A stretch of 64,000 nt of DNA from Chthoniobacterales bacterium (GCA_039930045.1 JBDSQB010000003.1:62001-126000), one strand, 5' to 3'; numbered from the stretch's first letter, positions 52,125 through 60,781 are shown. Notes: generated by a model not told the origin, from the sequence alone. Numbers and translations are program-made.

Positions 52125-52912
52125 TTCGGAGTGCCTCCCGAAAGCAGGGTCACGCTCCAAAGCGTTGCCAGCACGATGCCAAACGCCACCACCGACGCTG
52201 TCGCCAGCCGATGCGGCGCGAGTGCTTTCCAGCCGCGGCCCCAGAGGATCGCGGAATACATCACCCAGATGAAAACGGCCAGGCCGAGTTTCAGTGGATT
52301 GGGCAGCGGATGAATGAAAAATCCCGCGCCGATGCCGAGTGTGAGCAGGATGAAGCCCAGAAAGACCAGCCGTCGATTCGCAATCGCCAACTGGCTGACC
52401 GGCGGCAGGCGATAGAACAACGACCCGAGCGTATGGCGTTTCAACTGCCGTTCCTGCACGAGATACATCACCCCGGCAACGCCCGCGAGGAGGAACGCGC
52501 CACAGGCAATGATCGAAAACGACGCGTGAAACTCGACCCAGGGGTTCACTTTTCCCCGAAGCGCCGCCGGTTGATCGATGGGCAGCAGGAGCGCGATGGT
52601 TTGAATGAGAAACACCACCGGCGACGTGAACGCCCCCATCAGCGACAGCCGGTAGGCCGGGCCGACGATCATGTAGATGAGCGTCATCGACCAGCTTACG
52701 AAGATAAAGACCTCGAAGAGATTCGTGAGCGGGCAGCGTCCGATGGCCTGGCCGCGCAGATAGAGAAACGTCGTTTGCAGGAGAAACCCGGCGGCGACCG
52801 CGACGAAGTTAAAGCGGGTTGGCAGAAACCGTCCGCCGCGCACAGCGATCACCGTGTAGCCGAAGCTCACCAGAAAGCACAGGGTGGAGAGTAAAAGCCA
52901 GAGACGATCCAT
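52121..52912 (-). CDS. CcsA/HemX-type cytochrome c assembly protein
   Basis: 263 residues with eight hydrophobic helices. The hallmarks of the CytC_asm fold are CPLTNLFEVFIFVSWSMTLI and NPWVEFHASFSIIACGAFLL with MYLVQERQLKR. Members either handle heme for cytochrome c maturation (CcsA) or, as HemX, influence HemA levels. Its position as first gene, coupled to hemA by an ATGA overlap, is the typical HemX location. Which of the two roles applies is undecided; no ccsB is here. Confidence 0.85.
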   Translation of the reverse strand: MDRLWLLLSTLCFLVSFGYTVIAVRGGRFLPTRFNFVAVAAGFLLQTTFLYLRGQAIGRCPLTNLFEVFIFVSWSMTLIYMIVGPAYRLSLMGAFTSPVVFLIQTIALLLPIDQPAALRGKVNPWVEFHASFSIIACGAFLLAGVAGVMYLVQERQLKRHTLGSLFYRLPPVSQLAIANRRLVFLGFILLTLGIGAGFFIHPLPNPLKLGLAVFIWVMYSAILWGRGWKALAPHRLATASVVAFGIVLATLWSVTLLSGGTPK

Positions 52913-53050
52913 GAATTAAGGGAGGATCAATTTGAAGCGGAGTGGGTGAAAAAACAAGGGAGACCGGGAGAAACCTGAAACTTGAAGGGAGTCCGTTCGT
53001 TTTCCTCTTTCAAGTTTCGGGTTTCTAGTTTCAAGTTTCCGCTTTCTCCC
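52913..53050. other. Spacer with repeated TTTCAAGTTTC motif
   Basis: 138 bp between divergent ccsA-like and apt genes. It holds GAAACTTGAAG near 52977-52987 facing TTTCAAGTTTC twice, at about 53010-53020 and 53030-53039, which can fold into a loose hairpin. It may be a small repeat element or a leader structure of apt. No gene is in it. Confidence 0.4.
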
Positions 53051-53575
53051 ATGGACGACATCTCCTTCCTCTACAGCCTCATCCGCAACATCCCCGATTT
53101 TCCGCAGCCGGGCATCCAGTTTAAGGACATCACCCCAATCCTCGCCGACCCAAAAGGCTTCCGCACCTCCATCGACCTCTTCGTGGCGAAATGCCGCGAG
53201 TCGAACGTGCAAAAGATCGTCGGCATCGACGCGCGCGGCTTCCTCTTTGGCGCAGCCGCCGCCTACGCGCTCGGAGTCGGCTTCATCCCCGTGCGCAAAG
53301 CGGGCAAACTCCCCTTCACCCGCCTCAGCCATTCCTACACATTGGAGTACGGGAGCAACGTCATCGAGATGCACGACGACGCCATTCTGCCCGGCGAACG
53401 CGTCGCCCTCATCGACGACCTCCTCGCCACCGGCGGCACCGCGGGTGCGGCCTGCAAACTCGTCGCCCAACTCGGCGGCATCGTCGTCGAAGCCATCTTC
53501 CTCATCGAACTCACCGCCCTCAACGGCCACGAACAACTCCCCGGCGTCCCCGTGACGACGTTTTTGAAATACTAA
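53051..53575 (+). CDS. apt: Adenine phosphoribosyltransferase
   Basis: 174 residues, the normal length. It salvages adenine with PRPP to AMP. Diagnostic blocks are IRNIPDFPQPGIQFKDITPI, KIVGIDARGFLFGAAAAYAL, FIPVRKAGKLPFTRLSHSYT and the PRPP loop ERVALIDDLLATGGTAGAAC. ATG at 53051 gives the family N terminus; the open frame upstream is the repeat-bearing spacer. It converges on the restriction operon, 39 bp away. Confidence 0.96.
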   Translation: MDDISFLYSLIRNIPDFPQPGIQFKDITPILADPKGFRTSIDLFVAKCRESNVQKIVGIDARGFLFGAAAAYALGVGFIPVRKAGKLPFTRLSHSYTLEYGSNVIEMHDDAILPGERVALIDDLLATGGTAGAACKLVAQLGGIVVEAIFLIELTALNGHEQLPGVPVTTFLKY

Positions 53576-53614
53576 GAAACTCCACCTGTTGTCTCTGTCG
53601 CCGTCTGCGAGAGG

Positions 53615-54619
53615 CTAAAACACATCATCCAAAGTCTTCGCCTTGGTGAGCCGGGCTGAAGACGTGTAACGCGGTGCTTGTGGCGCACTTACCTTTCCGC
53701 CCGAAACCAAAGGCAATGGGCCTATCTTCTTCGCAGGCTCTTTGAAGTTAAGCACATACTTTCCAGAATCTTTCCAAGGCTCAATCGATGCGATCTCCGC
53801 GATGTAGGTGATCGCCGATACGGGAGCGATTTGATACGTCGCCAGATAACGGAGCTTGGGAATCATGCTGGAATGAATGCGGATGGCATACCAGCGATCT
53901 TCGCCCAGGAAGGTCTCCTTGAATCCATCCTCTCTGGCAGACACCACCACGGTATCGATCTCCGCGGGGTCAATCGCAGGAGTATTCCCACTTTCCGCCG
54001 CCACCGTCACGCTTTGCTTGCTGAGATCATAGAGGAACGGCTCAAACTGATAGATCGCCTCCCCGGTGGCCGAACGGAACCGCACTACTTCCAATGTCTC
54101 AACAGGAAAACGCAACGAACTGCGCACAATGCTTTCCAACTCCTCTTCCAGCTCATCGATGATAACCAACGCGTTAAACGCATTGTCGGGGTAAATCATT
54201 TGCTCCAGCAGATAGTCGATATTGCTAAACCCATTCGCCGTCGCATAAGCCTCGCATCGCGCCAAGGCTTCCAGGTTCTTCTGCAAGCTTTCGCGCAGGA
54301 TGCCTTTCATCTTTTGCGGCGAGCTTTTGAAGGAAAGGGAGAAGTTTAAGAGCTGTTGGGCAATGTGCCGGAGTGGATCGTGCCGCGCCAATTCCACTTC
54401 CACCAGATAGAGCACAGGCTTGCGGGGGCTGGAGAGGTCGAGCAAATAGGCGTCGGGAATGTTCTGGGTCTTGCCCCGCTCGCCAATCAGCTTCTTCACT
54501 TCGAGATAGATGCGACTCTCACCAAAAAGCGCCGTCTTTACCTCGGCGATGGTCGTTTCAAGTTCAGCCTCTTTGTCAAAAGGCCAAGGGTGAAATTGTT
54601 GGGTTGGGGTCCAGAGCAT
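53615..54619 (-). CDS. Restriction-island protein with putative PD-(D/E)XK-like core
   Basis: 334 residues, last gene of the restriction operon. The N-terminal third has a run suggestive of a nuclease-type strand pair: TQNIPDAYLLDLSSPRKPVL then YLVEVELARHDPLRHIAQQL. The Asp and the ExE pattern, with a His/Arg tail after it, recall a family often next to restriction systems; the usual Lys of ExK is not evident. The middle is helical, and the C-terminal half has beta-rich sequence (EDRWYAIRIHSSMIPKLRYL) and a Lys-rich end. It starts 17 bp after the middle gene. The function is unknown. Confidence 0.6.
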   Translation of the reverse strand: MLWTPTQQFHPWPFDKEAELETTIAEVKTALFGESRIYLEVKKLIGERGKTQNIPDAYLLDLSSPRKPVLYLVEVELARHDPLRHIAQQLLNFSLSFKSSPQKMKGILRESLQKNLEALARCEAYATANGFSNIDYLLEQMIYPDNAFNALVIIDELEEELESIVRSSLRFPVETLEVVRFRSATGEAIYQFEPFLYDLSKQSVTVAAESGNTPAIDPAEIDTVVVSAREDGFKETFLGEDRWYAIRIHSSMIPKLRYLATYQIAPVSAITYIAEIASIEPWKDSGKYVLNFKEPAKKIGPLPLVSGGKVSAPQAPRYTSSARLTKAKTLDDVF

Positions 54620-54636
54620 GGTGGAAAAGAAAAAAT

Positions 54637-55818
54637 TTATAAAGTTATCTTACGTCCATTCGGAACAGTTCTCGTTGGACCTTCCGCGACCTTGAGGTTG
54701 ATGTGAATAAATGACCCGCCCCCGTTTCCGTCTGCGGGGAACTCCCGTTGCTTTTCGTCCGGTGGCTCACCTCCTTCATCATCTTCGTGCAGCAGAATCT
54801 TTTCGAGTCGTTCTTTTGAAATCTTGTTTTTCTCCTTAACGTATGATGCGGCACTCTCTTTGAGCTGCGGGCTATTAAACGCATCTGCCAAACTCACAAA
54901 CGGATTGGAAACGAGCGCTAGTTCAGCATGTAGTGCTTCTCTCAGAAGAGCCCTCCCCTCTCGGGCAATCCGAGGAACATCTTTCACAGCAATTATACCG
55001 CTTGAGCATCTCAACGCCTCACTCATTGCTCGCAACACCACATCATGGACAATTCTATTCCACGCGAACTCTGTAGAGCTAACTGGATCAACTTTAATCC
55101 CAAACTGGCCGGTCATGAGGTCAAACATTGCGCCCCCAAATGATAAATCCTTCTTTGGAGCATCGACATTCAAGGGTTCTGTGACGGTAGATGTATTTAG
55201 CATCCAGTTTGGCATTGGGTGTCCATCCATGAACGCCCAATAGCAGAACCCCTTGCTTTTTGCCCCAGGCATCGTGCGGTGTCCGCTCGTGCTATCGGAA
55301 AAGTTCGGAAGCGAATAGTTTCCTGAATTTCTAAATCGAAAAGTCGGTGCTTCTTCATAAAGCTTCCGCTGGCGCATTGTCGAAACGCCGGAAGATAAAT
55401 CGGAACGCTCCACCTTAGCTTGGAGAAAACACGCATTGCCTAATGCTAATTCGCCGTCGTCCCCTTCGTATGTTACCAGCACGAGTAAGTCACATAACTC
55501 GCATCCAGGACCTGTAGTTGGTATATCAAAGTCAACTACCGGCCCAGACGCTCCTGCTTTATGGCAGAATACTCCTTTCAGCTCGGCGCTTATATGGTGG
55601 CGACTCAAGACTGCATTGAGGGTTTCCTGCATCGTCGGCAGTTGCAGAAAAAAGTTTATGAGTGTCTTCACTTCACCGGGCCGCTTGGCTTGTAAGGGTT
55701 CGCTTTTTGAAAGCGCATGATAAAGCGCCTCGTAAAACACTGATTCGATCGCAACTCGAGATGTTAGTAGCGACTCGTGAATTCGTTTCATCTGTGAGGA
55801 TATTGGTGATGTTGGCAT
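54637..55818 (-). CDS. Restriction-island protein of unknown function, QAK-type nuclease-like motif
   Basis: 393 residues. After a helical head comes VVDFDIPTTGPGCELCDLLV followed by DGELALGNACFLQAKVERSD. The Asp in CDLLV and the QAK triad occupy positions like D and (E/Q)xK of restriction endonuclease folds such as Mrr, but this is a motif-level guess. The tail is acidic, then Gly-rich. The gene is noticeably AT-richer than its neighbours, suggesting separate origin. It starts five bases after the methyltransferase stop and precedes a third gene by 17, so the three are one operon. A substrate or partner is not evident. Confidence 0.6.
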   Translation of the reverse strand: MPTSPISSQMKRIHESLLTSRVAIESVFYEALYHALSKSEPLQAKRPGEVKTLINFFLQLPTMQETLNAVLSRHHISAELKGVFCHKAGASGPVVDFDIPTTGPGCELCDLLVLVTYEGDDGELALGNACFLQAKVERSDLSSGVSTMRQRKLYEEAPTFRFRNSGNYSLPNFSDSTSGHRTMPGAKSKGFCYWAFMDGHPMPNWMLNTSTVTEPLNVDAPKKDLSFGGAMFDLMTGQFGIKVDPVSSTEFAWNRIVHDVVLRAMSEALRCSSGIIAVKDVPRIAREGRALLREALHAELALVSNPFVSLADAFNSPQLKESAASYVKEKNKISKERLEKILLHEDDEGGEPPDEKQREFPADGNGGGSFIHINLKVAEGPTRTVPNGRKITL

Positions 55819-55823
55819 AGTTT

Positions 55824-58800
55824 TTAAAATGAAAACTTCTCTCCAGTTCGATGCGCACGACCTAGAGTGGCGAGGGTTTCCAAGATTTCAGCAAGGTCTT
55901 CGGGTTTGGCGCGGAGGAAGTGTTTGGAGAGTTGGGCGGCGGTGACGGGGGCGGCGGCGAGTTGCAGGGCGCGTTCGACGGCTTGCACGCGTTCGGCCAA
56001 GGGTTTGGGCCACGGGGTTTTGCCGACCTTGGTTTTGGCGGTGGCAACGGCGGCGGTGGTGATGGCCAGGCCGGTTTGCGTGGTGGCGCCTTTGGGTGCC
56101 TGGTATTCGGGGCGGAGCCAGCGGATTTGGCCGTCGGCTTCCTCGGCGGCGCGTTCGGCGTTGAGAGCGACGAGGCGGGTGAGGATTTCGGCGTCGAGTA
56201 GATTGGCAGGCCAACCGTAGGCGGCGGCGACGGCGGCATCGAGTTCGTCGTGGAGTTGGCGGAGGATAGAGACGAGGCCCTGGTCGTGAATGATTTGTTC
56301 CTTGGCGGTGAGGGCCCTTCCGGCGCGGAGGGCTTCGAGGACGTTATACATCGCGGTGAGCGAGAGGCCGGGGTGTTGCGTCTGGACACGTTTGCGGTGC
56401 GCGTCCAATTCCTCGCCTAATGACCGGATGCGGGCTTTCGTCTCTTCGTCAGCTGCGGGAAAGGGGAAGGGGTTAAAGGTTTCCTGATGCTGATAACGAG
56501 TGTCGTTTCCGACTCCTAATCTGCCAGCCATGCTTACTGCCCAAGCTAGATGAATTCGTGACGACAGGACGCCAAGAATCCACGCGTCGTCCGTCACAAT
56601 CGCGACAACTGAGGTGTCCGGGCGAGTCTCTGCTGATACGAATTGAAAAGTGAACCACTTAGCCGTCCGTGGAACTGCAATATATCTATTCAGGCTGGAG
56701 ACTGCACCCCTAAGCGCGGGTATAGGTCGGGTGAATAGCCACCAGTTACGTCGGCGCTCTTCCACCGGGTTAACGTCTCGCTCAGGCTTTACTCTCGTGA
56801 GAACCCATTGGAAAAGACTTGGGAATCGGCGGCGCACGTCTTCCTGCTCGAAAGGATAGAAGTCGATAACCCGTGCTTTCCGCGACACTTGCGCGAGGTC
56901 TCTAGCGATGACGAACGGCTTAACCACCGTCGCCGCTTCCGCATCGGTTCCACAAGCAGCCGAGACTTCTTCCGGTAGTAAGACAAACCCTTGCCCAAGC
57001 GGGTACATCCCGGTGAATGCCATACCTTTATTTGCTTTGAGTGCCATTGCAGCTTGGCCGCTGTCACTAAGCTTGAGATCAGCCGCAATGCGTCCAATTA
57101 TCGCAGCAAAGGCTACCTTGGCCGAACCGTCTTCAAGCGGCTCCTCGACGGTGACCGTACGCAGTTCGCCGGTGAGCTCACCCGCGGCACCCACCGTCAT
57201 CGCAATCCGGACAGCGGCACCCTCTGCGGTGTCCACCCACGGATGATCAGGAATTGCGAAGATTAGTGATAGCTTCTTGAGATGTGAGTGCACCACTCCC
57301 CGATTGAAAATCATCCGAAGGCTGTTCGTGGTGATGAACCCGAACCTGCGGAGCGCGTCGCTTTCGGTGAGCGTCGCTGCTTTCTCCCACCAATACATAA
57401 CGAAATCCGCAGTTTCCGGGACGCTCGGATACGCTGTACGTAACGCCTCAGTGTAGCCGCTGCCGAGAGCATCGCGCATCCGTTTGTTTCCAATGAAAGG
57501 CGGATTGCCGACGACGTAATCCGTCTTAGGCCAACCAGCCGGCCGGGCATTTGGATAGGTGAGAAGGGGGAGGCGTTTTGATTCGTCGGGAACGGGGCGT
57601 CCGGTGACGAAGTCGGTTTTTTGGCTCCGCCGGTCCCAGACTGTGATCACTTCGCCCTGCTCGTCACGCGCGGGCTGGGGGTCGCCATCCCATGCGAGAA
57701 CGGCGTCGCGGCATTGGATGTTGCGAAATTTCTTGAGGACGGGCTCGGCGGGCAACGATTGGCCCCTCGTGCGGAAGTGCCATTGCAGGTAGCCGATCCA
57801 GAGGACCAGCTCGGCAAGCGAGGCGGCGCGGGGGTTGAGTTCGATTCCGAGGAATTGATGCGGATCGACGCTGTGGGTGGCGAGATCGAGGAGGAGGTTT
57901 TCGCCGAAACCGGCGGCGACATCGAGGACTTCACCTTCCAGACGTTTCAGATGTTCGAGGGCGACGTAGAGGAAGTTTCCCGATCCGCAGGCCGGGTCGA
58001 GCACGGTGACTTCGCAGAGTCGGTTATGAAACCCGGTAATCTCAGCTCGCGCCTTGGCGAGTTCGCCGCGTTGGGCATGGACGAGAGCCGCCGCACGAAT
58101 CGCGTCCCACTCGGCTCGCAGCGGTTCGACGACGGTGGGCAGAACCAGCCGCTCGACGTAGGCGCGCGGCGTGTAGTGGGCACCGAGTTGATGGCGTTCC
58201 TCGGGGTTGAGCGCACGCTCGAGCAAGGTGCCGAAGATGGCCGGCTCGACGTCTTTCCATTGTTTGCCCGCTGCCTGGATGAGAATGCCAAGCTGGGTGC
58301 CATCCACCGGAAGCACGCTGGCGTCTGCAAAGAGGCCGCCGTTAAAGCGGAGCAGCTTCTTATTGAGAATGACGGAGAAATCCGTGCCCGTCTGCATCTC
58401 GGCGAAGAGCTGGCGAAGCTTGGGAACGAATCCCTCCGGCGATGAGCGCAGGCTTTCGAGCAATCCGCGAAAGCTATCCTTGGGCAAAAGCCCCACGTCC
58501 TCGGCAAACATGCAAAAGAGGCAGCGGGTGAGAAATTCGGCGACGATGCGCGGCGCGTGCCCGGCTTTTTCCAGCGAAGACGCCAGCACGGCCAGATAAC
58601 CGGCAATCTCGCGGGTGACTTCGGCGCTGACTTTCGAGGGATCGAGCGCGAGCGGTTCCAGCCAGATGCCACGCAGGCGGGCGCGGACTTTCTCATCGCC
58701 CAGATCCTCCAACCGCAGGCGAAAGGTGCGCGGGTCGGGAAAGGGCAGGTAGCTTTTCCCCGCTTGGGTAAAGTCGGCGTAAACTTCGATGCTGTGCCCC

Positions 58801-59258
58801 ACATCGACGATGAGCAGAAAGGGCGGGGCGGGTTCCTCGGCGGGCAAGGCACGGGCGTAGCGTTCGGCTTGTCCACGGGCGCGAATCATGGCGTCGTCCC
58901 AGGCGTCGCTGCCACGGATGGGGCCGGTTTTCTTTTTGGCAACGGCGGCACCGGAAGCAATGGCAACGAGATCTAGGTCAGTCTGCTCAGCTTTTGGAGC
59001 GAAGAATTGCTTGGCCTCCAAGACAAAGCAGCCGCGCCGATAAAGATCGATCCGCCCATCGGAATAAGTGCCCGGTCCGGTGGGAATGCGAACGGGGAAC
59101 TCGAATGAATAGCCGCCCGCGTGTGAGTTGTCGGGTCGAGGCACGTCGAGCAAGTCGGCCAGACCGATCAGGAACGGCTGTGCATTGGCCCGTTCTGACG
59201 CCTCGGCGGCGGACCAATAGGCAATGAACGTGTCGATGGGGGAAGCGCCGTCAGCCAT
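55824..59258 (-). CDS. MmeI-like type IIG/IIL restriction-modification enzyme
   Basis: 1,144 residues. An N-terminal PD-(D/E)XK site (Asp 71, Glu 81, Lys 83 in GRIDLYRRGCFVLEAKQF) has the D-x9-E-x-K spacing of MmeI. A helical spacer (EFLTRCLFCMFAEDVGLLPK) leads to the adenine methyltransferase: HYTPRAYVERLVLP, motif I TVLDPACGSGNFLYVALEHL and NPPF near 585-588. Target recognition should follow, around residues 590-930, where base composition drops. The C-terminal 110 residues end in a winged-helix-like segment. MmeI enzymes are about 920 residues, so this one is long. A DISARM or BREX-type methylase is the main alternative, but their helicase genes are absent. ATG 59258 is preferred over an in-frame TTG. 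Confidence 0.88.
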   Translation of the reverse strand: MADGASPIDTFIAYWSAAEASERANAQPFLIGLADLLDVPRPDNSHAGGYSFEFPVRIPTGPGTYSDGRIDLYRRGCFVLEAKQFFAPKAEQTDLDLVAIASGAAVAKKKTGPIRGSDAWDDAMIRARGQAERYARALPAEEPAPPFLLIVDVGHSIEVYADFTQAGKSYLPFPDPRTFRLRLEDLGDEKVRARLRGIWLEPLALDPSKVSAEVTREIAGYLAVLASSLEKAGHAPRIVAEFLTRCLFCMFAEDVGLLPKDSFRGLLESLRSSPEGFVPKLRQLFAEMQTGTDFSVILNKKLLRFNGGLFADASVLPVDGTQLGILIQAAGKQWKDVEPAIFGTLLERALNPEERHQLGAHYTPRAYVERLVLPTVVEPLRAEWDAIRAAALVHAQRGELAKARAEITGFHNRLCEVTVLDPACGSGNFLYVALEHLKRLEGEVLDVAAGFGENLLLDLATHSVDPHQFLGIELNPRAASLAELVLWIGYLQWHFRTRGQSLPAEPVLKKFRNIQCRDAVLAWDGDPQPARDEQGEVITVWDRRSQKTDFVTGRPVPDESKRLPLLTYPNARPAGWPKTDYVVGNPPFIGNKRMRDALGSGYTEALRTAYPSVPETADFVMYWWEKAATLTESDALRRFGFITTNSLRMIFNRGVVHSHLKKLSLIFAIPDHPWVDTAEGAAVRIAMTVGAAGELTGELRTVTVEEPLEDGSAKVAFAAIIGRIAADLKLSDSGQAAMALKANKGMAFTGMYPLGQGFVLLPEEVSAACGTDAEAATVVKPFVIARDLAQVSRKARVIDFYPFEQEDVRRRFPSLFQWVLTRVKPERDVNPVEERRRNWWLFTRPIPALRGAVSSLNRYIAVPRTAKWFTFQFVSAETRPDTSVVAIVTDDAWILGVLSSRIHLAWAVSMAGRLGVGNDTRYQHQETFNPFPFPAADEETKARIRSLGEELDAHRKRVQTQHPGLSLTAMYNVLEALRAGRALTAKEQIIHDQGLVSILRQLHDELDAAVAAAYGWPANLLDAEILTRLVALNAERAAEEADGQIRWLRPEYQAPKGATTQTGLAITTAAVATAKTKVGKTPWPKPLAERVQAVERALQLAAAPVTAAQLSKHFLRAKPEDLAEILETLATLGRAHRTGEKFSF

Positions 59259-59360
59259 GAGTTGCAACTGTTTGTAGAGGAAAAGCCCGCGTTGTCGAAC
59301 TTTCCTGATGGAGTGCGGGCATTCTTGTCGAGTTGGCCTGAATTGAGCCGGCGAAACTGT
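59259..59360. other. Leader between array 3 and the restriction operon
   Basis: 102 bp between the 21-bp array and the restriction gene start. It should contain the operon's ribosome site and perhaps its promoter. GCCCGCGTTGTCGAAC... and ...AGTGCGGGCATTC near 59285-59321 could pair into a short GCCCGC/GCGGGC stem, but it is weak. Confidence 0.3.
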
Positions 59361-59717
59361 TTCTGACCTAGGGAAGTCTTTCCCTTACCCAGAGAAGTCG
59401 CTTCCATAACCCAAGAAGTCGCTTCCATAACCCAAGAAGTCTCTTCCATAACCCAAGAAGTCTCTTCCTTAACCCAAGAAGTCGCTTCGTTAACCCAAGA
59501 TGTCTCTTCCTTAACCCAAGATGTCGCTTCGTTAACCCAAGATGTCGCTTCATTAACCAAAGAAGTCTCTTCTTTAACCCAGGAAGTCTCTTCTTTAACC
59601 AAAGAAGTCTCTTCTTTAACCTAAGATGTCGCTTCGTTAACCTAAGATGTCGCTTCGTTAACCTAAGAAATCATTTCTTTGATCTAGGAAGTCTCTTCCA
59701 GAACCAAAGAAGTTTTC
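59361..59717. repeat. 21-bp tandem array (array 3, 17 units) upstream of the restriction operon
   Basis: Seventeen units of exactly 21 bases, consensus near TCCTTAACCCAAGAAGTCGC plus T. The variable sites are few: GAAGTC or GATGTC, CGCT or CTCT, and the TCCTTA/TCGTTA/TCCATA start. Inner units differ at one to three bases, so the array is younger than array 2, whose consensus it shares at most positions after a one-base rotation. All frames read as heptads (minus strand SWVKEET and SWVNEAT). It ends about 100 bp from the restriction gene start and has the same orientation relative to that gene as array 2 has to the NACHT gene. Confidence 0.93.
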
Positions 59718-59735
59718 GGCGGTCATCGACCGCCG
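59717..59735. repeat. Short GC-rich hairpin
   Basis: CGGCGGTC and GACCGCCG pair perfectly over eight bases with an ATC loop. It abuts the last unit of array 3 and lies about 40 bp past the PAP2 stop. No T-run follows on either strand, so a REP-like element is likelier than an intrinsic terminator. Confidence 0.5.
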
Positions 59736-59776
59736 CTACAAGTTTATATCGTTGCGCAGGCTGAGAAACGGCCCGA

Positions 59777-60400
59777 TCACCACCACCGCGAGAATTTCTC
59801 CTGAAGCTTTTCAACGAAGGTGGTGCGTTTCGCTGGTGCCAGCAGGTTCGTCCCGCGTAGCAGACTAGTCGTCACCACTTCGGCCACGAGTCCCACGACC
59901 ATTCCCGCCGCCACGTCGAGCGGCCAGTGCGCGCCTTTCGCCACCCGGCTCCAGCCCATCGCGAGCGATGCCACCCCGCAAGCCGCGCCCGCACCCGGAT
60001 AGCTGCGCGACAAGGCGCGGCCAAATGCCACGCTGCCCGCCATGTGACCCGACGGAAATGATTGTTCCGGCTTCTGCGGTGAGCCCCCCTCTTCACTTTC
60101 GTAGCGGCCCTCGTCCAGCAAGACATGGGGGCGGGTGCGTTTCACCAGTCGTTTTGTGAGGCTTTCGCCCGCATCCGCAGCCGCCACCGCTGCGAGCAGC
60201 GTCACTCCGGTTTCGCTCAACCGCCGATTCCTCGTGCAGATTCCCCAGAGCAATAATGCGGTGGAGATGGCATAGAGCGGACCCTGATCCCCGATCTGGC
60301 TCGCCTCGCCTGCCGCTTTTATCGCAGGTTCATCGCGACGGGAGGCTAACTTGGCTCCCAACGCGACATCCGCCGTCTCAAGTTTTGTGGCAAAATCCAT
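59777..60400 (-). CDS. PAP2-family membrane phosphatase
   Basis: 207 residues with four or five hydrophobic segments. The three PAP2 signature blocks are KRLVKRTRPHV, PEQSFPSGHMAGSVAFG and SRVAKGAHWPLDVAAG, giving the Lys/Arg, Ser-His and Arg-His residues needed for phosphoryl transfer. Members dephosphorylate undecaprenyl diphosphate or phosphatidate derivatives at the membrane. ATG at 60400 is chosen; the upstream in-frame stretch runs into a mobile repeat. The gene is isolated between array 3 and the MITE-like element, so its role is not informed by context. Confidence 0.9.
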   Translation of the reverse strand: MDFATKLETADVALGAKLASRRDEPAIKAAGEASQIGDQGPLYAISTALLLWGICTRNRRLSETGVTLLAAVAAADAGESLTKRLVKRTRPHVLLDEGRYESEEGGSPQKPEQSFPSGHMAGSVAFGRALSRSYPGAGAACGVASLAMGWSRVAKGAHWPLDVAAGMVVGLVAEVVTTSLLRGTNLLAPAKRTTFVEKLQEKFSRWW

Positions 60401-60435
60401 ACCTTGAAATCGTCTCCCGCCGTCGTCTGGTCCTA

Positions 60436-60570
60436 AGAGGGCGTCTAAAAATTTCCGCAACAGGTAGGGACATGCGGCCTCGCATGTCCTTGGACCGCAC
60501 GGTGCAGACGAGCGGGCCGCTCGTCCCTACCCATCGAGCGGAAGCCAAAGTGACTTTTGCGACGCCCTCT
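60436..60570. mobile_element. MITE-like element with nested REP pair, copy 2
   Basis: About 135 bp, closely matching the element after pyk. Its ends are cleaner: AGAGGGCGTC on the left and GACGCCCTCT on the right, next to TA on both sides, which may be a TA target duplication of the type made by IS630/Tc1-like transposases. The inner REP pair spans 60463-60531. It lies 35 bp upstream of the PAP2 gene start. Confidence 0.8.
60463..60531. repeat. REP pair (BIME-like), copy 5
   Basis: Same layout as copy 1: GGTAGGGACATGCGGCCTCG, CATGTCC, a spacer with TTGGACCGCA, then GACGAGCGGGCCGCTCGTCC and CTACC. It is nested in the MITE-like element. Confidence 0.85.
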
Positions 60571-60781
60571 AAGTTCCGCATCCAAGAGGATGTGCCCGAC
60601 ATTGCCCCATTAGGTCGGCCTATCTATAGCCATTCGAGTTGCGGTCGAATCAGGTCCATGGGACCGGCATTAACCGCCCCGCACAACTAGACCAGCACGT
60701 GGCCGGGAGTGCCATGTCCATGACGACTAGATGCGGGGGTTCTCGCCTTTGTCTGGAGGGCGCGGGACTTAGGCACGAATG
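60571..60781. other. Non-coding stretch downstream of the rhamnosidase gene
   Basis: 211 bp with no open frame I can support and no clear hairpin followed by a T-run. It is mixed in composition and may be decayed sequence. Confidence 0.4.

Noticed and set aside
53615-59258. BREX or DISARM locus
   Set aside because: The methylase could suggest it, but pglZ, brxL, the DISARM helicase and DUF1998 genes are absent; the N-terminal D-x9-E-x-K site and helical spacer fit an MmeI-like enzyme better.
59361-59717. CRISPR array
   Set aside because: Units are contiguous with no spacers between repeats, the period is 21 bp, and no cas gene is in the window.
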